Part shown: piece by piece, positions 16,796 to 24,329 of the stretch
How positions within the stretch are numbered: the stretch's first letter is position 1
Layout of the letters: the number at the start of each line of letters is the position of its first letter
Source: an uncultured Jannaschia sp.
Lineage (GTDB): Bacteria > Pseudomonadota > Alphaproteobacteria > Rhodobacterales > Rhodobacteraceae
NCBI RefSeq assembly: GCF_947494055.1
Contig: NZ_CANLTR010000018.1
Location: forward strand, 1-64,000
Direction of reading: 5' to 3'
Length of the DNA: 64,000 nt
Translations under genes and position numbers: made by a program
Notes under the pieces: model-generated
What the model saw: only the letters and a program-made list of their open reading frames with translations
Databases searched by the model: none
Told to the model about the DNA's origin: nothing

Positions 16796-18285
16796 GCCGT
16801 CGCCGCCATCTCGAAGGAGTTCGCCACGATGGCCTCCTCGGTGATCGCGTCCCCCGCCAGCTCGGTGCCGATCCGGCCGTTGCGATAGACGAAGACCCGG
16901 TCGCAGAGCCGGATCTCGTCCGTCTCGGTGGAGTACCACACAAAGGTGCGCCCGGCCTCGGCCTCCGCACGGATGATCTCGTAGACCTGCGCCTTGGTGC
17001 CGACATCGACGCCGCGCATGGGATCGTCCATGACGACGATCGGCGCCTCGGTGGCCAGCGCGCGCGCGAAGAGCACCTTCTGCTGGTTGCCGCCCGACAG
17101 CGACAGGATCGGCGCGGAGAGGTCCCCGGTGCGGATGCCGATCCGCGCCTGCCAGTCTTGGGCCAGCGCCGCCTCCGCCCCCCGGTCGATCGTTCCGCGC
17201 CGGACCAGTCCGCCGAGCCGGGCCGCGGAGACGTTGCGCCGGATCGACCAGAGCGGGAAGATCCCGTCGCGGGCCCGGTCGCCCGCCACGAAGACGGCGC
17301 GCGGCGCACGCCCCCTGCCCCAGTCCGAGGCCAGCGAGAGGTAGAGCCGCGACAACGCCGCCGCCTGCCCGTGACCGGCAAGCCCGGCAAGCCCGACGAT
17401 CTCGCCCGCCCGCGCCGACAGGTCGTGACCGGGCCCGAGGATGTCGGGGCCCTCGGGCGCGACGCGGGCGGTGGCCGCGACCTCGGTCGCGACATGGCCC
17501 ATTGCGGCGACGAGGCTGTCCTGGGTGAAGGCGCGCGCGGGCCGGTCCTCGGTGATGCGCCCGTCCTTCATCACCGCGATGCGGTCCGCGATCGCGAAGA
17601 CCTCGGCCATCATGTGGCTAATGAAGATGACCGACCCGCCCGCCGCGCAGAAGGCGCGGACATGGGCGACGAGCTGCGCGGCGATCGACGCGTCGAGCGA
17701 CGAGGTCGGCTCGTCCAGGATGACGAGCCGCGCGGGCTCGGCCCCCTCGGCGAAGCCCATCGCGATCTCGACCATTTGCCGCTCGGCCAGGGTCAGGTCG
17801 CCGACCGGCGCGCGGGTCGCGATCCCGTGCCCGGGAAAGATCGCGTCGAACGCCCCCCGCATCCGGTCGGCGGCCCGCTTGCGCCAGCCCCGCCCTGTCA
17901 GGTCGCGCTGCGCGATCCTGAGGTTCTCGAGCAGGGTGAGGTTCGGCGCCAGCGACAGCTCCTGGTGGACCGCCCGGATGCCCGCGCTCCGCCGCGCCTC
18001 GACACGGCGCGCGCCCGTTGGACCCTCCGCCCCGTCCCCGCCCTCGGGGCCGGGATAGACCACCCGTCCCTCGCTCGGCGCGAAGACCGCGTTGACCAGG
18101 TTGACCAGCGTGGACTTTCCGGCCCCGTTATGGCCGACCAGCGCCACGCATTCCCCCGGCCGGACCGCGAAGTCCAAGGGATGCAGCGCCCGGACCGCGC
18201 CGAAGGCCCGGCCCGCACCGTCGAGCCGGACGATCGGGGTCCGCCCGGGCGCCGCGCCCGGGGCGCGGGCCGTTCCGTCTCCCAC
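16792..18285 (-). CDS. ribose-type ABC transporter ATPase with two nucleotide-binding domains
   Basis: This 497-residue double ATPase belongs to the RbsA/XylG family. The first domain has a Walker A motif GHNGAGKST, the signature LTLAERQMVEIAMG and Walker B LVILDEPTSSLD. The second domain has a degenerate Walker A region (GLAGLAGHGQAAAL), signature LSGGNQQKVLFARAL and Walker B IVVMDDPMRGVD, in which the usual catalytic Glu is Asp. This asymmetry is common in the family. The GTG at 18285 begins two bases after the binding-protein stop. The open frame extends to 18549, but that part is the binding-protein gene in another frame. Confidence 0.88.
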   Translation of the reverse strand: MGDGTARAPGAAPGRTPIVRLDGAGRAFGAVRALHPLDFAVRPGECVALVGHNGAGKSTLVNLVNAVFAPSEGRVVYPGPEGGDGAEGPTGARRVEARRSAGIRAVHQELSLAPNLTLLENLRIAQRDLTGRGWRKRAADRMRGAFDAIFPGHGIATRAPVGDLTLAERQMVEIAMGFAEGAEPARLVILDEPTSSLDASIAAQLVAHVRAFCAAGGSVIFISHMMAEVFAIADRIAVMKDGRITEDRPARAFTQDSLVAAMGHVATEVAATARVAPEGPDILGPGHDLSARAGEIVGLAGLAGHGQAAALSRLYLSLASDWGRGRAPRAVFVAGDRARDGIFPLWSIRRNVSAARLGGLVRRGTIDRGAEAALAQDWQARIGIRTGDLSAPILSLSGGNQQKVLFARALATEAPIVVMDDPMRGVDVGTKAQVYEIIRAEAEAGRTFVWYSTETDEIRLCDRVFVYRNGRIGTELAGDAITEEAIVANSFEMAATA

Positions 18286-18287
18286 GC

Positions 18288-19298
18288 TCAGGACGATGCG
18301 TCCGAGATCACCTGCTGGGCGGCCTCGAGGTCGTACTCGGTATTGGCGACGCCGCCCTCGGGCGTGGTCTCGAGCGCCTGATCCAGATCCGCCTGGTCGA
18401 TGCGCAGGAACGGCACCGTCAGGTCCTTGGGCACCTCCGCCCCGTCGAGCACCTGCTGCGCCACCCAGAAGGCGAGCGTCGAGACGCCGGGCGCGATCGA
18501 GACCGACATGGTCTCGTAGCCGTTCGCGTCGCGCTGCTCCGCCCACCATTGCAGCTCGTCCTGCCGGTTGCCGAGCACGATGATCGGCATGTCGCGCCCC
18601 GCGGCCTCGAAGGCCTGCGCCGCGCCGTAGCCGTCGCCGCCCTGCGTCGCCACGCCGACGATCTCGGGCAGCGACGGCAGGATGCCGGCCACCGCCCGTT
18701 GCGCCACATCCTGCGCCCAGTCGCCGTTGACCGAGCCGGCGACGGAGAATTGCGGGTTCGCCGCCACTCCGTCATGGATGCCCCGCGAGATCGCGTCGTC
18801 GACGAAGACCCCGGCGAGGCCCCGGATCTCGAGCAGGTCCCCGCCATCGGGCAGACGTCCGGCGAGATAGTCGATCTGGTCGCTTCCCATCTGCTCGAAA
18901 TCGACGGCGATCCGCCAGGCGCAGGGCTCCTCCACGATCCCGTCGAAGGAGACGACCACGATCCCCGCGTCGCAGGCTTCCATCACTGCACCGTTCAGCG
19001 CCGTGGGCGAGGCCGCGTTCAGCACGATCGCGTCGTAGCCCTGCAGGATCATGTTCTGGATCTGCGCCGCCTGCTCGGTGGCCTGGTTCTCGGCGGTCGT
19101 GAAGGCGTCGGCCGCGGCGACGACTCCGTCGGAGACGGCCTGCCCGGCCGTCGCCTCCCAGCTCTCCAGCATGGCCTGACGCCAGGAATTCCCGGCATAA
19201 TTGTTCGACAGGGCGATGCGCTTGTCGGACGTGTCGGCCGACGCGGCGGCGCCGGTGACGAGTGCGATGGTCAAGGCGAGACAGGTCGCGGTTTTCAT
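18288..19298 (-). CDS. periplasmic sugar-binding protein of a ribose-type ABC transporter
   Basis: This 336-residue protein has a signal peptide (MKTATCLALTIALVTGAAAS, cleaved near ADT). The Peripla_BP_4 fold is recognisable from NMILQGYDAIVLNAASPTAL, GIVVVSFDG and the GVATQGGDGYGAAQAF segment. The ATG at 19298 has GGGAGG upstream. It is the first gene of a five-gene operon ending in a lactonase. The substrate is unknown, but a pentose or aldose that is metabolised through a lactone is plausible. Confidence 0.88.
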   Translation of the reverse strand: MKTATCLALTIALVTGAAASADTSDKRIALSNNYAGNSWRQAMLESWEATAGQAVSDGVVAAADAFTTAENQATEQAAQIQNMILQGYDAIVLNAASPTALNGAVMEACDAGIVVVSFDGIVEEPCAWRIAVDFEQMGSDQIDYLAGRLPDGGDLLEIRGLAGVFVDDAISRGIHDGVAANPQFSVAGSVNGDWAQDVAQRAVAGILPSLPEIVGVATQGGDGYGAAQAFEAAGRDMPIIVLGNRQDELQWWAEQRDANGYETMSVSIAPGVSTLAFWVAQQVLDGAEVPKDLTVPFLRIDQADLDQALETTPEGGVANTEYDLEAAQQVISDASS

Positions 19299-19446
19299 GT
19301 GTATCCTCCCAGATGCGATGCCGGGCCTTCTCGGGGCCGCGCATCGCGACGGATAGTGCCAGTCCGGGGGCAAAACTCAAGACGGGATCGGTGGTGCCGT
19401 CCCGACGGAGCCGGGCGGGCGACCCGGTTCCCCGGCCTGCCTGCAT

Positions 19447-20394
19447 TCATGCCGGTCGCATCGCGCTTCGGTGGAGCGATGCCATCAGATCGAACCCCCC
19501 TGCCCCGGCACGTCGCGTCAAGGCCCGCAGATAACGGTCCGGGTGTCGCAGCCGCGCGATGCGAGGTCTGAGGTAGGCCAGCGCCACGACGGCCCAGACC
19601 AGGCCGTGCCTCTGCCTTGCATGGGTCCAGGCCGAATGGACCGACAACGCATGGGCGGCCCTTTCGCCCGCCTCTCGCAGTTCAGAGATGCTCGCAACCG
19701 TCAGATCGACCATCTGCGCGACCTCGGCGATCGCGGTCCGGGCGATCCTCTCCTGCGTCACGGTCTGATTGGATTCTGTCTTGGGTTCTGAGTCACATCC
19801 GATTTGGGCGGCAGCGACATCCGTTTCGGGCGGCAGCTCGGCTTCGAGATCGTGCAGGACCGTTTCCAGACGTTGCGGCGCGACCTTGCGGCGAAGGAGG
19901 CGTAGCAATTCCGCGCTTCGCTCCGCCGCCACCGTGATCTGCGCCAGAACCGTCCGGATCCGCGCCCGCAATGCGCGCAGGCGCTCCTGCACCTGCCGGG
20001 CCGCGATGGCGCGTTCCTGAATTTCCACCGCGCTGGCGAAGAACGGCGCCAGGTCGAACCCGTAGGCCAGATCCGCGCCAATGCGGTAGCGTTTGCCGTT
20101 GGGCGACGGCCGGCGACGGATCAGCCCCGCCTCCACGAGCCACGCGAGATGGCGGCGCAGCGTGCTCTCGGGCATGCCCATCAGCCGCTCGCCGAGCGTC
20201 CGGTTCGACGGAAAGACCGTCAGGCGCATCGTCTCGCCCTTTGGAAGAAATCCCAGCAGCGCGCGAAGCACGGCGAGGGTCCGGTCCTTCAGACCCCAAT
20301 CCTCCCGCGCGGCAGCGAGGTCGTCGAGGAGCCGCCAGCGCAGTTCCGGCGCATGCGGACCCCTGCGCCCCGGGGCGTTCATTTCGTGTGTCAT
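19447..20394 (-). CDS. repC: replication initiator RepC of the repABC replicon
   Basis: RepC is the essential initiator of repABC plasmids and carries the replication origin inside its own gene. The N-terminal winged-helix region is clear: TLAVLRALLGFLPKGETMRL, FPSNRTLGERLMGMPESTLR and RRRPSPNGKRYRIG. The C-terminus ends with the family's YLRALTRRAGAGGFDLMASL motif, so the gene is complete. At 315 residues it is shorter than the usual 370-440, the missing part being between the DNA-binding region and the C-terminal domain. Its 133-nt leader after repB is covered by the predicted antisense RNA. No strong ribosome site is seen, which fits the translational control known for RepC. Confidence 0.92.
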   Translation of the reverse strand: MTHEMNAPGRRGPHAPELRWRLLDDLAAAREDWGLKDRTLAVLRALLGFLPKGETMRLTVFPSNRTLGERLMGMPESTLRRHLAWLVEAGLIRRRPSPNGKRYRIGADLAYGFDLAPFFASAVEIQERAIAARQVQERLRALRARIRTVLAQITVAAERSAELLRLLRRKVAPQRLETVLHDLEAELPPETDVAAAQIGCDSEPKTESNQTVTQERIARTAIAEVAQMVDLTVASISELREAGERAAHALSVHSAWTHARQRHGLVWAVVALAYLRPRIARLRHPDRYLRALTRRAGAGGFDLMASLHRSAMRPA

Positions 20395-20437
20395 GATGCC
20401 ATGAAGCCGCAGAAGACCGGCCGCCGGAACGCGGGTG

Positions 20438-20453
20438 CTTGACGGCAGTCAAG
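20438..20453. promoter_or_regulatory. candidate parS/RepB site 1 (repB-repC leader)
   Basis: CTTGACGGCAGTCAAG has 6-bp perfect arms CTTGAC/GTCAAG. Two further copies lie at 21422-21437 and 22907-22922. This copy overlaps the -35 box of the predicted ctRNA promoter. In the repC mRNA leader it can also fold into a 7-bp hairpin. Confidence 0.7.
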
Positions 20454-20467
20454 CGGTCCCCTAGCTT
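20439..20467 (+). promoter_or_regulatory. promoter of the antisense ctRNA
   Basis: TTGACG (20439-20444), a 17-bp spacer and TAGCTT (20462-20467) make a good sigma70 promoter pointing away from repC into the repB-repC leader. Its -35 box is part of the parS-like palindrome. Confidence 0.65.
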
Positions 20468-20473
20468 CAAGGT

Positions 20474-20524
20474 GTCAGACTTGGAGGCCTCTCGGGACGT
20501 ACGTTTCGGGGGGCTTCTTCTTTT
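20474..20524 (+). ncRNA. predicted countertranscribed RNA (ctRNA) controlling repC
   Basis: A short RNA of about 50 nt is predicted from about 20474 (7 nt after the -10 box) to the T-run near 20524. It is antisense to the repC leader. repABC plasmids are known to encode such an incompatibility RNA at exactly this place, where it lowers RepC synthesis. The end of the RNA is set by a terminator hairpin at 20487-20514. Confidence 0.7.
20487..20524 (+). terminator. intrinsic terminator of the ctRNA
   Basis: Bases 20487-20497 pair with 20504-20514 in an 11-bp stem with several G-U pairs and a CGTACG loop, followed directly by TTCTTCTTTT. The stem also serves as the target-recognition loop of the ctRNA in this kind of system. 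Confidence 0.7.
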
Positions 20525-20527
20525 CGG

Positions 20528-21463
20528 CTATTCCTCCTTGCTCTGGTTGCTCTCTCCGTCCGTCCCGGCCTGGACCTGCCAGTCCCGGTGCAGGTCGTCC
20601 ATCCGCGCGACGAGCCAGTCCGCGAAGGCTTGGTCCTGGTCGAGCGAAATCGTCGTGCCCCGCGTCGTTTGCCGGACGCTGCCCCATTCGGCGCGCTGCG
20701 CGGCCTTCCGGGGCGCGGGGCTGCGTGTCGTCGCCAGCGCGGCCTCGAACCGGGCGTCGCTGTCCGCATCGGCCTCCCGCGCCGCTTCGACCGCTGCGAG
20801 CGCGGCGTCCGCGTGTCCGGCCAGCGCCTTGGAGAAGGCTACCCAACGGTCCCTGCCCGTCCGTGGCGCGTCACCGATGGCCGCGATCAGTTCCGGCGGC
20901 ACCCGGTCGGCGACGGTCAGCATCTTCGACACGACCGCCTCGTGCAGGTGCAGCGCGTCCTGGATCACCTTCCGCTCGAAGCCCATGTCGCGCATCTGCC
21001 GCGCAAAATTGGCGAGCTCGACGAAGGACAGGTTCTTGCGAGCCGTGTTCTCCTGCCCCTGCGCCACGATCAGTGACCGGTCTGGCAGATCGCGCACCAT
21101 CGCCCGGACGGGGCGGCGCAACGCGCGCAGGGCGACGACGCGGCGGCGGCCATAGACGATCTCGTAGCGGCCCTCGACATTGGGCGAGTGCCGCAGCAGG
21201 ACCGGCACCTGCTGACCGTATTCCTCGATCGAGCGCGTCAGGGCGGCCTGATCCGGGTCGTCGCCCAGACGGTCGGACAGGCCGGCCGCGTCGATCATGT
21301 CCGCCGGAACCTCGACCACGGCGTTCTCGCGCATCTGGGCGAAGCTGCGCCCGACCGCGCCGATCGCGCCGCTGGTGCGACGCGGCAGGGCCGATGCCTC
21401 GGCCTCCGTCTCCGGTGTCGACTTGACTGCGGTCAAGCCTTCCAGAAGGTTCTTTCGCGCCAT
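20528..21463 (-). CDS. repB: plasmid partition protein RepB (ParB family)
   Basis: This 311-residue ParB-type protein binds the replicon's centromere (parS) and stimulates the RepA ATPase. The ParB/Srx domain is visible in RYEIVYGRRRVVALRAL and the AQGQENTARKNLSFVELA motif, followed by the helix-turn-helix region FERKVIQDALHLHEAVVSKM. The ATG at 21463 was chosen because GGAGG lies seven bases upstream; the frame is open to 21553. One of the three CTTGAC-N4-GTCAAG palindromes lies inside its codons 9-15, encoding L-T-A-V-K. The stop codon borders the ctRNA terminator. Confidence 0.93.
   Translation of the reverse strand: MARKNLLEGLTAVKSTPETEAEASALPRRTSGAIGAVGRSFAQMRENAVVEVPADMIDAAGLSDRLGDDPDQAALTRSIEEYGQQVPVLLRHSPNVEGRYEIVYGRRRVVALRALRRPVRAMVRDLPDRSLIVAQGQENTARKNLSFVELANFARQMRDMGFERKVIQDALHLHEAVVSKMLTVADRVPPELIAAIGDAPRTGRDRWVAFSKALAGHADAALAAVEAAREADADSDARFEAALATTRSPAPRKAAQRAEWGSVRQTTRGTTISLDQDQAFADWLVARMDDLHRDWQVQAGTDGESNQSKEE
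21422..21437. promoter_or_regulatory. candidate parS/RepB site 2 (inside repB)
   Basis: CTTGACTGCGGTCAAG on the plus strand, with perfect arms CTTGAC/GTCAAG, lies within the first codons of repB. It has the same arms as the sites at 20438 and 22907. Confidence 0.7.
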
Positions 21464-21497
21464 TCCGGCACCTCCTTCGCATTCGGCTCCCGCCCGG

Positions 21498-22781
21498 TCA
21501 CGACGGCACCTTCCGGCCCCAGGCCGCCTGGACGAGACCCTCGATTTCCGCATTCACCGCGTCGAGGCTTTCCCGCGCGCGCTCGTAGGTGGAGCGGGTG
21601 AACTGCGTCCGCTCCACCTCGTAGAGCGTCTGCTTGGTGATCCCCGCATCCGAGATAGCCGTGCTCTTGAGCACGGTGTTGTTCAAGACGTGGTCGCCGA
21701 AGATCGAGCGCATGAACCCGACCATCTGGTTCTGCGGCCCGTCGCCCGGCTCGTAGCGGGTCACGAGATAGCGCAGCCAGTCGTATTCCATGTTGCCGCC
21801 GGCCTCCGCCACTACGCCGAGCAGGTTCGACGTCATCAGCAGGAACTGGCACATCGACATCACGTCGAGCATCTGCGGGTGGATCGTCACCAGCACCGCC
21901 GTCGCCGCCGAGAGCGCGGCCATCGAGATGAAGCCGAGTTGCGGCGGACAGTCGATGATCACCGCGTCGTAATCGCCCTCCACCTGCGCGAGCGCGGCGG
22001 CGATGCGGGTGAAGAACGGGTTCTCGTCGCGGCGCACGATGGCCGCCGGGGTGTCGTGCTCGAAATCCATCAGGTCGAGATTGCCGGGGATCAGGTCGAG
22101 CCCGTCGAAATAGGTGGGCCGGATCACGTCCCGGATCGGTACCGGGTCGTCGTATCGGATCGCGTCGTAGAGTGTGCCCCCGTCGAGCAGGTCGAATTCC
22201 GGCTGGTAGCCGTGGAGCGCCGAGAGGCTGGCCTGCGGGTCGAGATCGACGGCAAGGACGCGGTAGCCGTCGAGCGCCATCTTCTGCGCCAGATGCGCCG
22301 ACGTCGTGGTCTTGGCGGAACCGCCCTTGAAGTTGATGACGCAGATCACCTGGCAGTGATCCTCCGTCCCGTCGGCATGACGGCGCCGGCCGGGCAGGTA
22401 GCTGCCTGGGGCGCGCGTGCCGTCCTCGAGCATGACGCGCAGGGCCCGGATGTCGCTGGCCGTATAATAGCGCCGTCCGCCCGTGCGTACCTCGGGGTCG
22501 GGGCCCCGGCCGTCGAGATGCAGCTTGCGCAAGTAGGCGTCCTTCACGCCGAGCAGATCCGCCACCTCGCCGGAGGTGAAACGGCGCAACTCCTTGCGGG
22601 CGGTCGGCGGGAACAGGCGCGAGCGATGTTCCTGAAGCTGCGCGGACAGGGCGGCGGCATGGCGGCCGACGACCTGGTCGATCCGCTCGCCACCGCGCCG
22701 CGTCGTCCCGGTCGCATCCGTGTCGGATGCCGGTCGAGCCGCGCGCGCGGGCAGGGGGGTCGGGTCGCCCATGCCGTCCAT
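21498..22781 (-). CDS. repA: plasmid partition protein RepA (ParA-family ATPase)
   Basis: This 427-residue Walker-type ATPase moves replicon copies apart and represses the repABC promoter. The N-terminal DNA-binding part (FTSGEVADLLGVKDAYLRKL) is followed by the deviant Walker A motif NFKGGSAKTTTSAHLA and by VLAVDLDPQASLSALHG and DAVIIDCPPQLGF. The start at 22781 has AGAGG seven bases upstream; an in-frame start at 22889 would place the protein almost at the upstream palindrome. The repB gene follows after 34 bp. Confidence 0.93.
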   Translation of the reverse strand: MDGMGDPTPLPARAARPASDTDATGTTRRGGERIDQVVGRHAAALSAQLQEHRSRLFPPTARKELRRFTSGEVADLLGVKDAYLRKLHLDGRGPDPEVRTGGRRYYTASDIRALRVMLEDGTRAPGSYLPGRRRHADGTEDHCQVICVINFKGGSAKTTTSAHLAQKMALDGYRVLAVDLDPQASLSALHGYQPEFDLLDGGTLYDAIRYDDPVPIRDVIRPTYFDGLDLIPGNLDLMDFEHDTPAAIVRRDENPFFTRIAAALAQVEGDYDAVIIDCPPQLGFISMAALSAATAVLVTIHPQMLDVMSMCQFLLMTSNLLGVVAEAGGNMEYDWLRYLVTRYEPGDGPQNQMVGFMRSIFGDHVLNNTVLKSTAISDAGITKQTLYEVERTQFTRSTYERARESLDAVNAEIEGLVQAAWGRKVPS

Positions 22782-22906
22782 CCTCTCGCCTCTGCTTCGT
22801 GCCGTTACGCTTCGAACCGTCGTTTCGGCTGTTTTGCGTAAGTAGGCACAGAGGGCCGGGATTCGGCAAGCGATTTCTCGGGCTCGCACGGACAGGGTCC
22901 CGCTGC

Positions 22907-22922
22907 CTTGACCGCAGTCAAG
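22907..22922. promoter_or_regulatory. candidate parS/RepB site 3 (upstream of repA)
   Basis: CTTGACCGCAGTCAAG with perfect 6-bp arms lies 126 bp upstream of the repA start, matching the two other copies in the cassette. Confidence 0.7.
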
Positions 22923-23247
22923 AGTATCGGGTCGCGGAGGAGCACGGTGCTATGGTCATATTGGTGATAAAAGCGATATCAGTGCCGGGGTCAGCCCGAC
23001 AGGGGACGTTGCGGTTCGCTTCGAAGCGCATGTCGGGGCCGTTTCCCCGACATGGCCCGTGCCTCGCAGCACCGCGCACAGGGCAGCGTCTCTCCCGAGA
23101 CGCAAACGGAGCTTGCCGTGAGCGACACCTGCCGTTCGTCTCTGCTGCGGCGAATGGCTGGAAGGAACCCTCCCATTATCCCTCACTGGTTTGGGCTCGA
23201 AACCAGCAGTATGGTGATACTCGCGCAGATTGAGCGGGGGACCATAC
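22923..23247. other. stem-loop-rich stretch upstream of repA
   Basis: No supported gene was found in these 325 bp. They hold a 12-bp palindrome CGCTTCGAAGCG (23017-23028), immediately followed by a 10-bp perfect stem CATGTCGGGG/CCCCGACATG with a 6-nt loop (23029-23054). A 7-bp stem GCGTCTC/GAGACGC (23086-23103) follows. The stretch near 22950-22980 is relatively AT-rich. Confidence 0.5.
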
Positions 23248-23616
23248 ATGGCTGTGAAATTCGCCGGCGGAAAAAACATCGCCATGAAGGTGCCGCCGCA
23301 TCAGTACGATGCGACCGTGGCGTTCTACCGGGACCTTCTCGGGTTGGAACAGATTGGCGGTCCCGAAGGCCGCGCGGTCGGGTTCGTCTTCGGGTCCAAC
23401 AATCTCTGGATCGACAAGGTGCCCTCCATGAGCCAAGCCGAGCAGTGGCTCGAGACTGTCACCGATGATACCGCCGAAGCCGCCAATATGCTCGCAGAGG
23501 CGAATGTTGTCCGCTGCGACGAGATCGAGGATCTGGGCGGTCTCGATGGCTACTGGATTTCCAGCCCGGCCGCCATCATCCACCTCGTCGATGCGCAGGA
23601 CGGTTCCTGGGAATAG
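23248..23616 (+). CDS. VOC-superfamily (glyoxalase-like) protein
   Basis: This small 122-residue single-module VOC protein carries the pattern YDATVAFYRDLLGLEQIGG at the first beta-alpha unit and SPAAIIHLVDAQDGSWE at the end. The metal ligands of true glyoxalases are not clearly recognisable, so the function could be dioxygenase-like, resistance-related or binding only. The ATG at 23248 was chosen over a TTG at 23230. It stands alone between repABC and the pseudogene region. Confidence 0.78.
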   Translation: MAVKFAGGKNIAMKVPPHQYDATVAFYRDLLGLEQIGGPEGRAVGFVFGSNNLWIDKVPSMSQAEQWLETVTDDTAEAANMLAEANVVRCDEIEDLGGLDGYWISSPAAIIHLVDAQDGSWE

Positions 23617-23699
23617 TCCGCTTCGTCTGCATCGGGTGGGCTCGACCGTCGCGCGGCGAACGACTGGTTCCAAAGCGGAGTCGCTGACCGCGCCCGGCC

Positions 23700-24121
23700 T
23701 GCCGAGGCTGAGCAGGCCGTAGGGTCGGAACGGATCCCGCGGCGGCAGCCCGGCATGGCAAGGGGCCGTCGATATCATGATGCGGAGGCAGGAATTGGCC
23801 TCGGCACCCGCGAAGACCATCGCGCAGAACCGTGCGCCCAGTTTCGGAGCGCCCCTTATTTTGCGGAGCGCGGCAAGAAGGTTCTGCAGGAACATCAGAC
23901 CGCGCCGGCAGACGCGCGGCATCCGCGACATGAAACCGGACGTTGCCATGACCGGCCAGCGGGGGGTATCTCCGCGCAAGGTCGAGAATGGCGGGCGAGG
24001 GATCGGTGGCGCCGACGGCACCGGACGGACCGACCCGCTGCGCGAGGTCGCGCGTCTGATCACCGGCACCTTCAGCGACGTCCGGGACATGCTGGCCCGT
24101 CCGGATGCCGGCCATCCACAT
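23700..24121 (-). pseudogene. SAM-dependent methyltransferase remnant
   Basis: Pieces of a UbiE-like methyltransferase can be read on the minus strand in two frames. Frame 1 gives AGIRTGQHVPDVAEGAGDQT and VGATDPSPAILDLARRY (SAM-binding motifs I and II). Frame 2 continues with GLMFLQNLLAALRKIRG, GARFCAMVFAGAEANSCLRI and GLPPRDPFRPYGLLSLGRPG. The N-terminal start and the C-terminal end are missing, and at least one frameshift lies near 23920. It is a decayed gene. Confidence 0.8.
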
Positions 24122-24329
24122 CGTCGCCTCCGTCGCCTCCGTCGGCTCACGCAGCCTCGGCAGGATCGTCGGGGTGTGGCGGTCCTTGCGTCGCGCAACC
24201 CGTGCGACGAGCGGCCGGTCGAGCCGGTTCGGGCGCTCTCGATGTCCAGTCCGGAAGCGCCAACGACCTTGCCTGTGGTCGTGGCGAACCCGTGGTTGAA
24301 CGGCGGACCTTCTGCGATGCGGTGACCGG

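Noticed and set aside
14937..17495. Apparent 852-residue fusion ending in a permease
   Set aside because: Only the last 312 codons (from 15875) are a permease; the rest is an out-of-frame reading of the ATPase and first permease genes.
21422..21437. Palindrome inside repB as mere coding coincidence
   Set aside because: It could be chance for one site, but the same arms occur twice more at control positions of the same cassette, so coincidence was considered unlikely.
22782..22889. Longer RepA starting at 22889
   Set aside because: The ATG at 22781 has a well-spaced ribosome site; the extra 36 residues show no similarity to RepA proteins.
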